A stretch of DNA of 40,639 bases from an uncultured Collinsella sp. (GCA_958405565.1 CATYEN010000016.1:1-40639), one strand, 5' to 3'. Numbered from the stretch's first letter, positions 15,601 to 23,699 are shown. Made by a program: numbers and translations. The notes: a model not told the origin generated them from the letters alone.

Positions 15601-17382
15601 TGGATGTACCACAGCCGCCTGTACGCGGTCGCCCGTTTTGTGACGATGCGCAACGACCTGGACCTGATCCAGCTCAACTCCTTCGGCTGCGGCTTGGACG
15701 CCCTGACCACCGACCAGGTGCAGGAGATTCTGGAAGCCAGCGGCAAGATCTACACCGTGCTCAAGATCGACGAGGTGTCCAACCTAGGCGCCGCGCGCAT
15801 CCGAATCCGCTCGCTCATGGCGGCGCTCAAGGACCAGGAGGCCGAGCGCTTGGCCGAGGCCACGGCCGCGGGTGAGACCTACGAGCAGGGCGACGCCGCG
15901 CCGGTGGCGCCTTCCACGGATGCCCCTGCGTTCGCGAGCCGCAAGTACGCGTTCGAGGCGCAGCGTGAGAGCGCCTCGACCGCATGGCCCAAGGTTCCCT
16001 TTACCGAGCAGATGCGCGACGAGGGCTACACCATCCTGTGCCCGCAGATGGCGCCGATTCACTTTGACCTGGTCAAAGAGGTGTTCCGCGGTGCCGGCTA
16101 CAACTTGGAGCTGCTGCCCTCGACCGATCACGACGCCGTCGAGGCCGGCCTGCGCTATGTGAACAATGACATTTGCTACCCGTCGATTCTGGTAACGGGC
16201 CAGATTATGGAGGCCATCGAGAGCGGTCGGTACGACCTGTCCAAGACGGCCGTGGTTATCAGCCAGACCGGCGGCGGCTGCCGTGCTACCAACTACATCG
16301 CGCTCATTCGCAAGGCCCTGCGCGAGAGCGGCCACCCCGAGATTCCGGTGATCTCGCTTTCGGCCGTGGCGCTCGGCGAGGACAACCCCGGCTTTAAGAT
16401 TACGCCGGCGCTGCTTAAGCAGGCAGTCTACGCGGTGCTCTTTGGCGACGTGATGATGCAGATGCTCTATCGCTGCCGCCCGTACGATGCAACGCCCGGT
16501 GCCGCCAACGCGCTCTACGAGGAGTACATGGCGCGCGCCCGCAAGCTGGCGCCCAAGTTCAACCGCCACAACTACACCAAGCTGTGCCGCGAGGCCATCC
16601 GCGCGTTCGACACCATGCCGCTTGTGGGCGAGGGCACCAAGCCTCGCGTGGGCGTGGTCGGCGAGATCTTGGTCAAGTTCCACCCTACGGCCAACAACCA
16701 CGTGGTCGATGTCATTGAGCGCGAGGGCTGCGAGGCAGTGGTGCCGGGCCTGCTCGACTTCTTCCTGTACTCCATGAGCAACGCCGAGCTGCAGAAGGAC
16801 GAGTTGGGCAGCTCTGCTACGACGCGTGCGGGCATGCAGGCGCTCATCAAGCTCGTGGACTGGATGCGCACGCCGGTGGAGGAGATGCTCGAAAAGTCCC
16901 GCCGCTTTGAGGCGCCCGAGCGCATCGGCACCATGGCCGACAAGGCCCGTACGGTGCTTTCGGTGTGTAACAACATGGGCGAGGGCTGGCTGCTCACGGC
17001 CGAGATGCTCGACCTGATCGACCATGGTGCGCCCAACATCATCTGCACGCAGCCCTTCGCGTGCCTGCCCAACCACGTGGTGGGCAAGGCCGTGATCAAG
17101 GAGCTGCGCCGCCAGCATCCCGAGAGCAACATCGTCGCGGTGGACTACGATCCCGGTGCGTCCGAGGTCAACCAGCTCAACCGCATTAAGCTCATGATCA
17201 GCGTGGCCAAGGAGAACATGCGCGCCGGCAAGGGCTTTAAGCTCGAGAAGGTGGCGCCGCTCGCGATGGACGAGGTCACCGGCCAGATGCGTGCCCACGA
17301 TGGCTGCGTGAGCTGCGGCTCGGTCGACGAGAGTGCCGTGGCGTCGGTCGCTGAGCGCCTGGGACGCGGCGTTAAGAAATAA
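12601..17382 (+). CDS. Fused acyl-CoA dehydratase activase-related protein (two BadF/BadG ATPase domains, DUF2229, dehydratase-like C terminus)
   Basis: A 1593-residue protein. Residues 1-80 are an Ala/Lys/Glu-rich extension likely to be helical. Two ASKHA ATPase domains follow: one with LGIDVGSTTVK at about 87 and cysteine 205 in NGTCAGGTGAF, the other with IGIDAGSTTMK at about 403 and cysteines 525 and 529 in NEACSSGCGSF. A cysteine cluster (C686, C689, C693, C712) leads into the DUF2229 region, and the C-terminal half resembles 2-hydroxyacyl-CoA dehydratase subunits (GRPYHNDPEINH). CVSC lies near the end (C1569, C1572). Relatives of about 1400-1500 residues occur in clostridia. HgdC-type activators use ATP to drive an electron into a [4Fe-4S] dehydratase, but the role of the fused form is not established. 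No partner dehydratase genes are adjacent. Confidence 0.88.
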   Translation: MSKLVEGIKDRMVAAAREAAPAVVDAAQKAATAAAEKVAEAVADAKNAAGETSIASELATAAEPVAAAHAPEGAIFNPENARGNLHLGIDVGSTTVKLAVLNDDNQIVYAKYQRHHTDVRACARDLFEGAATVLPTAQMTCAITGSGGLLLSQWLDLEFVQEVIASKRAVETLIPATDVAIELGGEDAKIIYFDNGIEQRMNGTCAGGTGAFIDQMATLLHTDASGLNELAANATTIYPIASRCGVFAKTDVQPLLNEGARPEDVAASIFQAVVTQTISGLACGRPIRGNVAFLGGPLQYLSELRHRFCLTLNLDEEHRIVPQNAHLFVASGAAMAHESNKLSTFPQLIEAIDSLGDTQGAEVERLDPLFATDEDFAEFKTRHDAEVVPKGKLDGYTGRVFIGIDAGSTTMKAALVGEDGQLLHTWYGNNNGDILGTAKVIMADFYNHIPAGCTIGHVTTTGYGEALLIEALKADSGEIETVAHLRGAKAFLPGVEFILDIGGQDMKCLRVKDGVIEHIMLNEACSSGCGSFIESFAVSMNMDVRAFADAAIHAKAPVDLGSRCTVFMNSRVKQAQKEGATVGDIAAGLSYSVIKNALFKVIKLRDPKEIGSQVIVQGGTFMSDATLRAFEQLTGVHAVRPDIAGCMGAYGAALLARDRAGADGTSTILSAEDIAHLTVTQKHVRCGRCSNNCQLTVNDFGGGRRFITGNRCEKGAGHKKQKTEAPNLFKKKNELLFNREVLSPDEAPRGTVGIPRALNMYENYPFWHAFFTRLGFSVQLSDQSSKKTYQAGIESMPSESVCYPAKMSHGHVMNLIDRDVDFIWMPCVRWERKEDPTAGNCYNCPIVMSYPTALALNIDEIREQNIEFLYPFVPYHDKTELKRRLYQVLAVDRVADAQAGRGRVRGPKITRSEVDAAVNAAFEADARFHEDIQTMGEEALKWVEDHGGHGIVLAGRPYHNDPEINHALPELISSFGFAVFTEDSLAHLVKPERPIRVVDQWMYHSRLYAVARFVTMRNDLDLIQLNSFGCGLDALTTDQVQEILEASGKIYTVLKIDEVSNLGAARIRIRSLMAALKDQEAERLAEATAAGETYEQGDAAPVAPSTDAPAFASRKYAFEAQRESASTAWPKVPFTEQMRDEGYTILCPQMAPIHFDLVKEVFRGAGYNLELLPSTDHDAVEAGLRYVNNDICYPSILVTGQIMEAIESGRYDLSKTAVVISQTGGGCRATNYIALIRKALRESGHPEIPVISLSAVALGEDNPGFKITPALLKQAVYAVLFGDVMMQMLYRCRPYDATPGAANALYEEYMARARKLAPKFNRHNYTKLCREAIRAFDTMPLVGEGTKPRVGVVGEILVKFHPTANNHVVDVIEREGCEAVVPGLLDFFLYSMSNAELQKDELGSSATTRAGMQALIKLVDWMRTPVEEMLEKSRRFEAPERIGTMADKARTVLSVCNNMGEGWLLTAEMLDLIDHGAPNIICTQPFACLPNHVVGKAVIKELRRQHPESNIVAVDYDPGASEVNQLNRIKLMISVAKENMRAGKGFKLEKVAPLAMDEVTGQMRAHDGCVSCGSVDESAVASVAERLGRGVKK

Positions 17383-17413
17383 CTGGCCTGCTTAGGGCTA
17401 GATATGAGGCAAG

Positions 17414-17447
17414 CGGGTGGTAGCCGTATCGGCTACCACCCGTTTTT
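17414..17447 (+). terminator. Terminator of the TetR-activase operon
   Basis: A perfect 13-bp stem (17414-17426 with 17430-17442) with a TAT loop, followed by TTTTT. This is one of the clearest intrinsic terminators in the window and separates the activase from the next gene. Confidence 0.92.
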
Positions 17448-17593
17448 GCTGAACATGGAACCCTGAGATAATGAACACATGTAACCGTTCGCCGCAAATT
17501 ACCGTCCGTTTATGGAACCCACCCCCAACGTGCGTCCTCCTTACGGTTGAATAAATACACATCTATGGAATTACGCAAGAGAGGACTGTTTCC

Positions 17594-18553
17594 ATGAGCT
17601 ACAAGACCGTTTGCGTTGCCGGCGGCGGCGTGCTGGGAAGCCAGATTGCCTTCCAGGCCGCCTACTGCGGCTTTGATGTGACGATCTGGCTGCGCAGCGA
17701 GGGCAGCATCGGGCGCACCCAGCCCAAGATCGACCACGTGCGCGAGGAGTACATCGCGGCAATCGAGGGCATGGCGGACGGCACGGGCGAGTGGTGCTCC
17801 GGTATCGCCGATAGCGGCAAGACCTTCGACAAGGAGGCGGCGCTCGCTGCCGTTGAGCGCGCCTACTCCACGCTCAAGCTGGAGCTCGATCTTGCCAAGG
17901 CAGTGGCCGACGCCGACCTGGTCATTGAGTCTATGGCCGAGGACACCCAGGCAAAGATCGACTTCTACAAGAAGCTCGCCCCGGTTCTGCCGCAAAAGAC
18001 CGTCATCGTGACGAACTCCTCCACACTGCTGCCGAGCACCTTTGCTAAGTACACTGGTCGTCCCGAGAAGTACCTGTCGCTACACTTTGCCAACTCCATC
18101 TGGAAGAACAACATGACCGAGGTCATGGCACAGGACCAAACCGACAAGCGCTACTTCGATGAGCTCGTCGACTTTGCCAACGACATTCGCATGCTGGCGC
18201 TTCCCGTCAACAAGGAAAAGAACGGCTACCTGCTCAATTCCATGCTGGTGCCGTGGCTGCTTTCGGGCCTTGACCTGTATGTCTCGGGCGTGAGCGACCC
18301 CAAGAGCATCGACCTCGCGTGGACGCGTGGCACCGGTGCCCCCAAGGGCCCGTTCCGCGTATTCGACACGGTGGGCATCCAGACGGCCTACAACATCGTC
18401 ATGCAGTATCAGAAGGTCCCGGGCCTGGTGAGCCCGCTGCTCAAGAAGATGATGATGCCCTACAACTTTAAGGCTATGGCGTCCGTCCTCAAGAAAATGC
18501 TCGACGAAGGCAAGCTGGGCGAAAGCTCGGGCGAGGGCTTCTTCAAGTACTAA
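17594..18553 (+). CDS. 3-Hydroxyacyl-CoA dehydrogenase family protein
   Basis: A 319-residue NAD-dependent oxidoreductase of the 3-hydroxyacyl-CoA dehydrogenase fold. The Rossmann motif VAGGGVLGSQIAFQAAYCG begins at about residue 6. ESMAEDTQAKIDFYKKL and TNSSTLLPS match the family, and SLHFANSIWKNNMTEVM carries the catalytic histidine and the paired glutamate, although GHFFNP is replaced by LHFANS. The C-terminal helical domain ends in SGEGFFKY, the family terminus. GAGAGGAC lies before the ATG. It could act on 3-hydroxybutyryl-CoA or a related hydroxy acid, and substrate cannot be fixed from sequence. It follows a strong terminator, so it is transcribed separately from the activase. Confidence 0.85.
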   Translation: MSYKTVCVAGGGVLGSQIAFQAAYCGFDVTIWLRSEGSIGRTQPKIDHVREEYIAAIEGMADGTGEWCSGIADSGKTFDKEAALAAVERAYSTLKLELDLAKAVADADLVIESMAEDTQAKIDFYKKLAPVLPQKTVIVTNSSTLLPSTFAKYTGRPEKYLSLHFANSIWKNNMTEVMAQDQTDKRYFDELVDFANDIRMLALPVNKEKNGYLLNSMLVPWLLSGLDLYVSGVSDPKSIDLAWTRGTGAPKGPFRVFDTVGIQTAYNIVMQYQKVPGLVSPLLKKMMMPYNFKAMASVLKKMLDEGKLGESSGEGFFKY

Positions 18554-18594
18554 ATAATGATCCCTCGGCAACATTGGGAAACGTATCATTTGCA

Positions 18595-18639
18595 GCGTCA
18601 TGCGCCGCATGGCCCGTGTGCTATTTCGGCGCATGACGC
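18595..18639. repeat. Perfect 13-bp inverted repeat between dehydrogenase and acetyltransferase genes
   Basis: GCGTCATGCGCCG (18595-18607) and CGGCGCATGACGC (18627-18639) match perfectly across a 19-base loop. It may be a U-poor terminator for the dehydrogenase gene, or an operator or attenuator for the acetyltransferase gene that starts 39 bases later. Confidence 0.6.
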
Positions 18640-18677
18640 AAAAGAAACTGATGTGTGGGGATAGAGGGGAAACGGCA

Positions 18678-19475
18678 ATGGATCGGCAAATCGTGCTTAA
18701 GCAGGATATCCTCGACGCGCTCTCCGCCGTCGGTATGTGCGCAGGGCAGACGGTTATGGTCCATTGCTCGCTCAGCGCGCTTGGATATGTGTGCGGCGGC
18801 GCACAGCCGGTGATCGAGGCGTTGCTCCAGATGGTGGGCGAGACCGGTACCATCATGATGCCGACGCAATCATGGAAAAACTTGGACCCCGAGAGTGGTG
18901 TCCATTGGCAAGAGCCGCAAGAATGGTGGCAGCTGATCCGCGATAACTGGCCTGCCTATGACAAGCGCATTACGCCCACCAACACGATGGGTGCCGTGGC
19001 TGAGATGTTCCGGACGTGGCCGGGCACGTTTCGCAGCGATCACCCAGCGCGTTCAGTGGCGGCAAACGGCCAGCATGCGCAATTCCTGACGGAGAACCAC
19101 GACCTGAGCAACATCTTTGGCGATGGATCGCCCATCGCGCGTCTGTATGATTTGGACGGCTATGTTCTGCTGGTGGGCGTTGGCTATGACAAGAATACGT
19201 CACTGCATTTGGCAGATGCCCGTGCGCAGTACCCCGGCAAGCACGACTGTGTGGAGCACAGCGCGATCATGGAAAACGGCCAGCGCGTGTGGAAGGAGTA
19301 CCGCACACTTTTTGTCGACGGCAAAGACTTCGACGAGATCGGCGCTGCTTTTGAGCGTGGATGCTCGGTGCGTACGGCGCCTCTCGGTAACGGTATGATC
19401 CGCTTTATGCGCCAGCGCGAGCTTGTTGACTTTGCCGTGGGCTGGATTGAGCGCCATCGCGGCTGCCCCGAATAA
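18678..19475 (+). CDS. AAC(3)-family aminoglycoside N-acetyltransferase-like protein
   Basis: A 265-residue cytosolic acetyl-CoA-dependent acetyltransferase of the antibiotic_NAT (AAC(3)/YokD) family. Visible family segments are VMVHCSLSALGYVCGGAQ, GTIMMPTQSW, TNTMGAVAEMFR, SDHPARSVAANG and LLVGVGYDKNTSLHLAD. The ATG at 18678 has GAGGGGA upstream; the frame continues to 18600 through the inverted repeat and that extension is probably untranslated. Many chromosomal members do not confer aminoglycoside resistance and have other or unknown acceptors, so resistance should not be assumed. Confidence 0.88.
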   Translation: MDRQIVLKQDILDALSAVGMCAGQTVMVHCSLSALGYVCGGAQPVIEALLQMVGETGTIMMPTQSWKNLDPESGVHWQEPQEWWQLIRDNWPAYDKRITPTNTMGAVAEMFRTWPGTFRSDHPARSVAANGQHAQFLTENHDLSNIFGDGSPIARLYDLDGYVLLVGVGYDKNTSLHLADARAQYPGKHDCVEHSAIMENGQRVWKEYRTLFVDGKDFDEIGAAFERGCSVRTAPLGNGMIRFMRQRELVDFAVGWIERHRGCPE

Positions 19476-19520
19476 TTCGGGGGGGGGCATCGCGGATCAA
19501 CTGCGCACCCCGCGTCTCTG

Positions 19521-19875
19521 CATCGTCACAAGCCTAAGCTACTCTTTGAGATCGCCGACGCCGTGACCGTGTCGTATGAGGTTGCCGGTCAAAAAAGACC
19601 GGTGACGTGCCCAAAGTTGCCGCGTTTCCCCGCACATCTCGCGGCAGCCAAAAAGAGCGATGGCGAGCGCGTTAACGTCGAGGACCTCATCATCAAGATT
19701 GACGTGACGACTGGACGTGAGCAGCGCGCAGCGCGTCGGCGATTCGAGCAGCATGCTCGTGGCATCGGGTCAAGCCACGACCTTTACCGAGTACGATCGC
19801 TACGGGCTGCCCATCGCCACCTACGAGATGGAAGCCGAGAAGTTCATCTACCGCGTGTACAAGTACGAGCTGTAG
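19521..19875 (+). pseudogene. Frameshifted gene remnant of unknown family
   Basis: Two coding-like segments in different frames suggest a decayed gene. The first reads HKPKLLFEIADAVTVSYEVAG and continues to VEDLIIKIDVTT. The second, one base out of frame, reads DVSSAQRVGDSSSMLVASG and ends EMEAEKFIYRVYKYEL at a TAG at 19873-19875. Deleting one base near 19711-19714 would join them into one ORF with normal codon choice. No ribosome site or ATG is visible at the front, so the 5' end may also be lost. A nine-G run (19479-19487) follows the preceding stop codon. I do not recognise the family. A sequencing error cannot be ruled out. Confidence 0.45.
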
Positions 19876-20065
19876 GGCCGCGCTTAGGTTTGACCAATGG
19901 AGTATGAAAACACGCCGTTCGCCGATGCCCCCTCCGCGAGTGGCAGCCATATGGTTTGATAAAAGAAACATATAGGTGTCGCTGGCCTGCCGGTGACGTT
20001 CCCCCTGATATCGGAGGTTCCAGGTATGTTTCGCGCTCCGTTAAATAACTATCGGTTGGGCTAAC

Positions 20066-20515
20066 ATGGGTCGCCGTGCTATTTCGATAACCCTTGCAGT
20101 GGTCTGCCTGGCTGTGCTCCTGGGCGCTACAGGGCTGTTTGCTATAAGCCGAGAAACGTCCTATATGCAGGAATGCGCTTCCGAAGGTTTTGCCATTGAT
20201 GGTTTCTACCGGGATGACAAAACGAGTCGGGAAACCCTGGCTTTTCATGAGGAGGACAACTGTCGATGGCAGCTGGTCGACCAAGACGGAATCTGCACAG
20301 ACGGGCAGTTTAAGCGTACGGATGACCCCAACATCCTGATATTAAAGAAGGAAAACGGCGAAGAATTCGGTACGGTCCATGTGGCGTATATGTCACGCCG
20401 ACGCGAGCAGGGCCAGCTCTATCTATTTAGAGATAGCAAAGTGACCCGGTTTTATCTGGTGAGCACCAAACCTGCGTTTACGGTGGAGTCTGGCGATGTC
20501 GATCCGGCCAGTTGA
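20066..20515 (+). CDS. Hypothetical membrane-anchored or secreted protein
   Basis: A 149-residue protein with an N-terminal hydrophobic segment (ITLAVVCLAVLLGATGLFAI, residues 7-26) that acts as an anchor or signal peptide. The rest is soluble, about 115 residues of predicted beta-rich sequence with SRETLAFHEEDNCRWQLVDQ, LILKKENGEEFG and YLFRDSKVTRFYLV, which could form a small lipocalin- or META-like fold exposed outside the cell. I do not recognise the family. There is no clear Shine-Dalgarno sequence, and the 190 bases upstream (19,876-20,065) hold only an AT-rich stretch at about 19,955-19,975. A GC hairpin follows at 20537-20565. Confidence 0.6.
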   Translation: MGRRAISITLAVVCLAVLLGATGLFAISRETSYMQECASEGFAIDGFYRDDKTSRETLAFHEEDNCRWQLVDQDGICTDGQFKRTDDPNILILKKENGEEFGTVHVAYMSRRREQGQLYLFRDSKVTRFYLVSTKPAFTVESGDVDPAS

Positions 20516-20536
20516 TTCACGGCAATAAAACGGCGA

Positions 20537-20565
20537 GCGGGGCGCGGGTGTGAACCGCACCCCGC
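20537..20565. terminator. Hairpin between convergent genes
   Basis: An 11-position stem (20537-20547 with 20555-20565, one mismatch) with a seven-base loop, followed by AATTT. It lies between the plus-strand gene ending at 20515 and the minus-strand gene ending at 20641 and may serve both. Confidence 0.55.
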
Positions 20566-20640
20566 AATTTGCTCGTGTCCGCATCTCGTCTGCGCCTCGT
20601 CGTAGCTTGCGTACGTGCGAGCGCTCATCCCGCGCCGGCA

Positions 20641-21780
20641 TCACTGCACATCGAACTCCACGCGATCGAGTTCGGGCACATTGAGATCGATGAGCTTGCG
20701 GGCAACGCGGCGGTCGTGCTCCCCGAGCCCCTCGCTTGTTGTCACATGGGCGACAATCTCGCGCTCGACGAGGCCCTCCTCCTCGCCTTCGGTGGCCGAG
20801 GTCTCGACGGCGACGGTGTAATCCTTAAAGCCCGGCAGTACCGCGGCAAGCTCGCGCGTAGTTTCGGTGACGCCATAGCCGTCCTGCACGCCGGCCTGCG
20901 CCGAGCCAATGGATCCCGCGGTCATAACGATGCAGGGGATGGCAAAGATCACCGTACCCACGATGATGCGGCGGCGCACCTTGTGTGACAGCTCATCGAC
21001 CTCGGCGTTTTCCTCGGCGGTCACAATGCCGTCGCCGTTGAGGTCACGCTTGAGCGGCACGCGCAAAAGAAGAAGCACGGCTTCGGCTGCCAGCGCGATA
21101 AAGACGACGTTGATGCCAAACTCGTAGAGGGCCGAGAGAAACAGCGACCCGCTTGCGATGGCGATGCCATAGCCCGCCGCGCACAGGGGCGGCATGAGCG
21201 CGGTCGCCACGGCCACGCCGGCGATGAGCGTGGCAGGTTCCTGATCGCGCGAGTTGCCCAGGCCACCCGCAAAGCCGCCCGCGAGCGCGACGGCAAGGTC
21301 CCACACAGTCGGTGTCGAATTGTCGATGATGGCGGCCGTGGTGGTGCCAAGGGGCGAGAGCTTAAAGTACAACGTGGACGTGACCAGGCAAAAGGCCATC
21401 TGTAGAGCCAAGCTCGCGACGGCTTCGACGGTAATCTCGCGGTCGAGCGTGGCGATGCCATATGCCATGGCAAGGACCGATCCCATAAGCGGGCAGATGA
21501 GCATGGCACCTACAATGGCGATATCCGAGTCGATATCGAGGCCGATGCTCGCGATCAACATAGCAATGATCAGGATGCATAAGTGCGAGCCAGTCAGGCG
21601 CGCCCCGTTTACAAAGCGTTTGCGAATCACGTGATAGGGCGCGCGTCCCTCGCGAATGTTGAATGCCTGCTTAAGGAAACGGGTGGCATTCTCCATGGCC
21701 TCGCTGTGGGCGGGGCGTATGCCGTGACGACGATGATGACGCTCGCGCAGCCGCTTGATCTGTTGTTTATCGAGTTCCAT
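20641..21780 (-). CDS. DUF389 domain membrane protein with an EF-hand loop
   Basis: A 379-residue membrane protein of the DUF389 family, whose function is unknown. The hallmark is seen at residues 77-105: ASIGLDIDSDIAIVGAMLIC then PLMGS. About six hydrophobic segments run from residue 66 to 300, and a soluble C-terminal domain of about 80 residues follows. Between the fifth and sixth membrane segments, residues 246-257 read DLNGDGIVTAEE, a canonical 12-residue EF-hand/dockerin-type calcium loop (D, N, D, G, E at positions 1, 3, 5, 6, 12). This is unusual for DUF389. The basic N terminus (KRLRERHHRRHG) is cytoplasmic by the positive-inside rule. Confidence 0.87.
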   Translation of the reverse strand: MELDKQQIKRLRERHHRRHGIRPAHSEAMENATRFLKQAFNIREGRAPYHVIRKRFVNGARLTGSHLCILIIAMLIASIGLDIDSDIAIVGAMLICPLMGSVLAMAYGIATLDREITVEAVASLALQMAFCLVTSTLYFKLSPLGTTTAAIIDNSTPTVWDLAVALAGGFAGGLGNSRDQEPATLIAGVAVATALMPPLCAAGYGIAIASGSLFLSALYEFGINVVFIALAAEAVLLLLRVPLKRDLNGDGIVTAEENAEVDELSHKVRRRIIVGTVIFAIPCIVMTAGSIGSAQAGVQDGYGVTETTRELAAVLPGFKDYTVAVETSATEGEEEGLVEREIVAHVTTSEGLGEHDRRVARKLIDLNVPELDRVEFDVQ

Positions 21781-21932
21781 GCTTACCTCGTTTAGCTTCT
21801 GAGCCGCTTCTTGCGTCTGTCGTCTTTACTCTACACCGCGTTGGGCGAGGTGTCAGACAAGGTTTGTTGACCTGGAAGTCAGGCCAATCGACATGGCTAA
21901 AACGCCGCGAGGATCATAAGAGCCAAATAGAC

Positions 21933-21970
21933 AAAAAAGCGCGGGGCCGGTTTGATTCCGACCCCGCGCT
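21933..21970 (-). terminator. Terminator of the OPT transporter gene
   Basis: A 13-position stem (21938-21950 with 21958-21970, one mismatch) with a seven-base loop. Read on the minus strand it ends in six T residues. It lies 26 bases past the transporter stop codon. The remaining DNA up to the DUF389 gene start holds nothing else I can name. Confidence 0.88.
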
Positions 21971-21995
21971 CTGCACTGGTGCGTTGTTGTTCGGC

Positions 21996-23699
21996 CTACC
22001 CCAGCAGGCTCAGAGCAACAGAGACAAACGCCAGGATAACGCCGACGATGGACTCGCCGCCGAGCAGGCCGCTGGCGACAACCAGGCCCTGTTCCTGGAA
22101 GGCGGCGTCCTTGGCGGCCTTTTCCTCGTCAGAAAGACCAGCGGTGGCGTCGCGGTGGGCGGACCACTTGTCGTAGGCGAGCTTGACGCAGGAGCCCAGG
22201 AATGCCGTGAGTGACATGTAGAACGGCAGGTACACGCCCAGGCCGATCATCATGGCCGGAATGCCGAGCCAGTACATGACGATGCCGGCGATAAAGCCGC
22301 CAACGAACCACGGCACGCTCGGGATGCCCGAGACCATGGCAGCGACAACGCTTGCCTGCGCGGCAACAAAGCTCTTGTCGGGGCCAAAGGCGTCCGGGCC
22401 ATAGGCGGTGACGAGCGCGACCATGACGGCTGCGGCGACCAGGGCGCCCACGATGCCGCCGATGGCTTGGCCGATCCACTGCGCACGCGGGTTGGTGCCC
22501 AGCACGGCGCCGGCCTTAAAGTCGTTCATGACGTCGCCCGCAAGGCCGCACGCCACGGCTACGATGCCGGCGATAAAGAACAGCTTGACCTGAGCGATCT
22601 GTGCGAAGGCAGCCACGATGAGCATAACGATGAGGCCAAAGATCTCCATGGGGTCGATGCCCGTCTGGCCGCAGCTCTGTGCGCTCATGATGGTGGTGAC
22701 AAAGGTGAACAGCGTCACGATGACGGCCGGAACGGGACCAAGGTCAAGCACGATGGCGATGATCACGGCGATGGCGGCAGCGCCCAGGCCGATGATGCCG
22801 GCGTCGAGCTTAAGGGAGCCCGAGATGAGCGACTGCTCGTCGGTGTCGGTGGAGCTGTCGGCGGCAAGACCGCGGACGATACCGGCGACCTGCGGCAGGA
22901 TGTCCTTGAGGACGACGGCGACGCCAAAACCCATCATGAGGCCCATGCCCAGGGACTTGACGATGCCCTGTGCAGTCACAACGTCGAACAGACCGGCAGC
23001 GGTGCCGCCCACGATGATGCCAAAGTTGCCCAGCAGGGCGCCGGCAAACCAGAAGGCGACCGGGGCGAAGCCCACGAGGAAGCCGACGGAGAGCAGCATG
23101 GGAGAGTTGTAGATGCCAAAGGTCACGCCGGGGATGTTGAGCGTGCACAGCATGCTGGGCACCACGCCCAGGGCGTCGCGTAGCACGCTATAGATGCCGG
23201 CGATGGCCATGGAACCAAAGAGCTGCTTGCCGGTTTTGCCGCCAGCCTCGGTCGCGCGCAAGGTCTGAGCTGCGGCGTTGCCGGTGGGGAACTCAAGCGC
23301 GGCGTCCACGATAAAATGACGGTGGATGAGCGCGGTGGCCAGCAGGCCCAGGATGGTGCCGGCGAGTGCCACGATAAACATGTCGAGCCAGCTGATCTGG
23401 TCGGCATAGCCCAGCATCCAGGCACCCGGGATGGTAAACGCCAGGCCGCCGGCGACCATGGCGCCTGCGGACATGATGGTGTGGGTGACGTTTGCCTCGT
23501 TGAGGCTGGCGTTGCCCATGAGTTTAAGGAAGAACAGCGAGATGACGGCAGCGAAGACGATCGGCCAGGGGAGTGCGCCCATCTTGAGGGCGGTGTAAGC
23601 CGAGCTTGCCGTGATGATCACGCAGCCAAGGACACCGATGACGACGCCGCGCAGCGTGAGTTGCCCGCGCATCGAAGCGCGGTTCGAGGGATTGCTCAT
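21996..23699 (-). CDS. OPT-family oligopeptide transporter
   Basis: A 567-residue multi-spanning membrane protein of the oligopeptide transporter (OPT/YSL) superfamily, which moves peptides or metal chelates by proton coupling. Around fourteen hydrophobic segments are present. Family sequence includes TLRGVVIGVLGCVIITASSAYTALKMG near the N terminus, EFPTGNAAAQTLRATE after the fourth segment, and NPRAQWIGQAIGGIVGA in the second half. The ATG at 23699 is preceded by AAGGAG. It stands alone on the minus strand, divergent from coaX. Bacterial members are mostly uncharacterised, so peptide transport is a family-level call. Confidence 0.9.
   Translation of the reverse strand: MSNPSNRASMRGQLTLRGVVIGVLGCVIITASSAYTALKMGALPWPIVFAAVISLFFLKLMGNASLNEANVTHTIMSAGAMVAGGLAFTIPGAWMLGYADQISWLDMFIVALAGTILGLLATALIHRHFIVDAALEFPTGNAAAQTLRATEAGGKTGKQLFGSMAIAGIYSVLRDALGVVPSMLCTLNIPGVTFGIYNSPMLLSVGFLVGFAPVAFWFAGALLGNFGIIVGGTAAGLFDVVTAQGIVKSLGMGLMMGFGVAVVLKDILPQVAGIVRGLAADSSTDTDEQSLISGSLKLDAGIIGLGAAAIAVIIAIVLDLGPVPAVIVTLFTFVTTIMSAQSCGQTGIDPMEIFGLIVMLIVAAFAQIAQVKLFFIAGIVAVACGLAGDVMNDFKAGAVLGTNPRAQWIGQAIGGIVGALVAAAVMVALVTAYGPDAFGPDKSFVAAQASVVAAMVSGIPSVPWFVGGFIAGIVMYWLGIPAMMIGLGVYLPFYMSLTAFLGSCVKLAYDKWSAHRDATAGLSDEEKAAKDAAFQEQGLVVASGLLGGESIVGVILAFVSVALSLLG

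Noticed and set aside
12586..15612. A 1008-codon open frame on the minus strand opposite the activase gene
   Set aside because: It is antisense to a well-supported protein, is low-complexity (Gly, Ala, Asp, His, Leu) and has no motifs. High third-position GC on the sense strand creates such frames.
15784..17298. A 504-codon minus-strand frame opposite the same gene
   Set aside because: Same reason: mirror of biased codons, no family signature.
19563..19907. A single intact 114-residue gene in one frame
   Set aside because: The second half in this frame is Arg/His-rich and unlike coding sequence, while the next frame reads well to a stop at 19,875, so a frameshifted remnant fits better.
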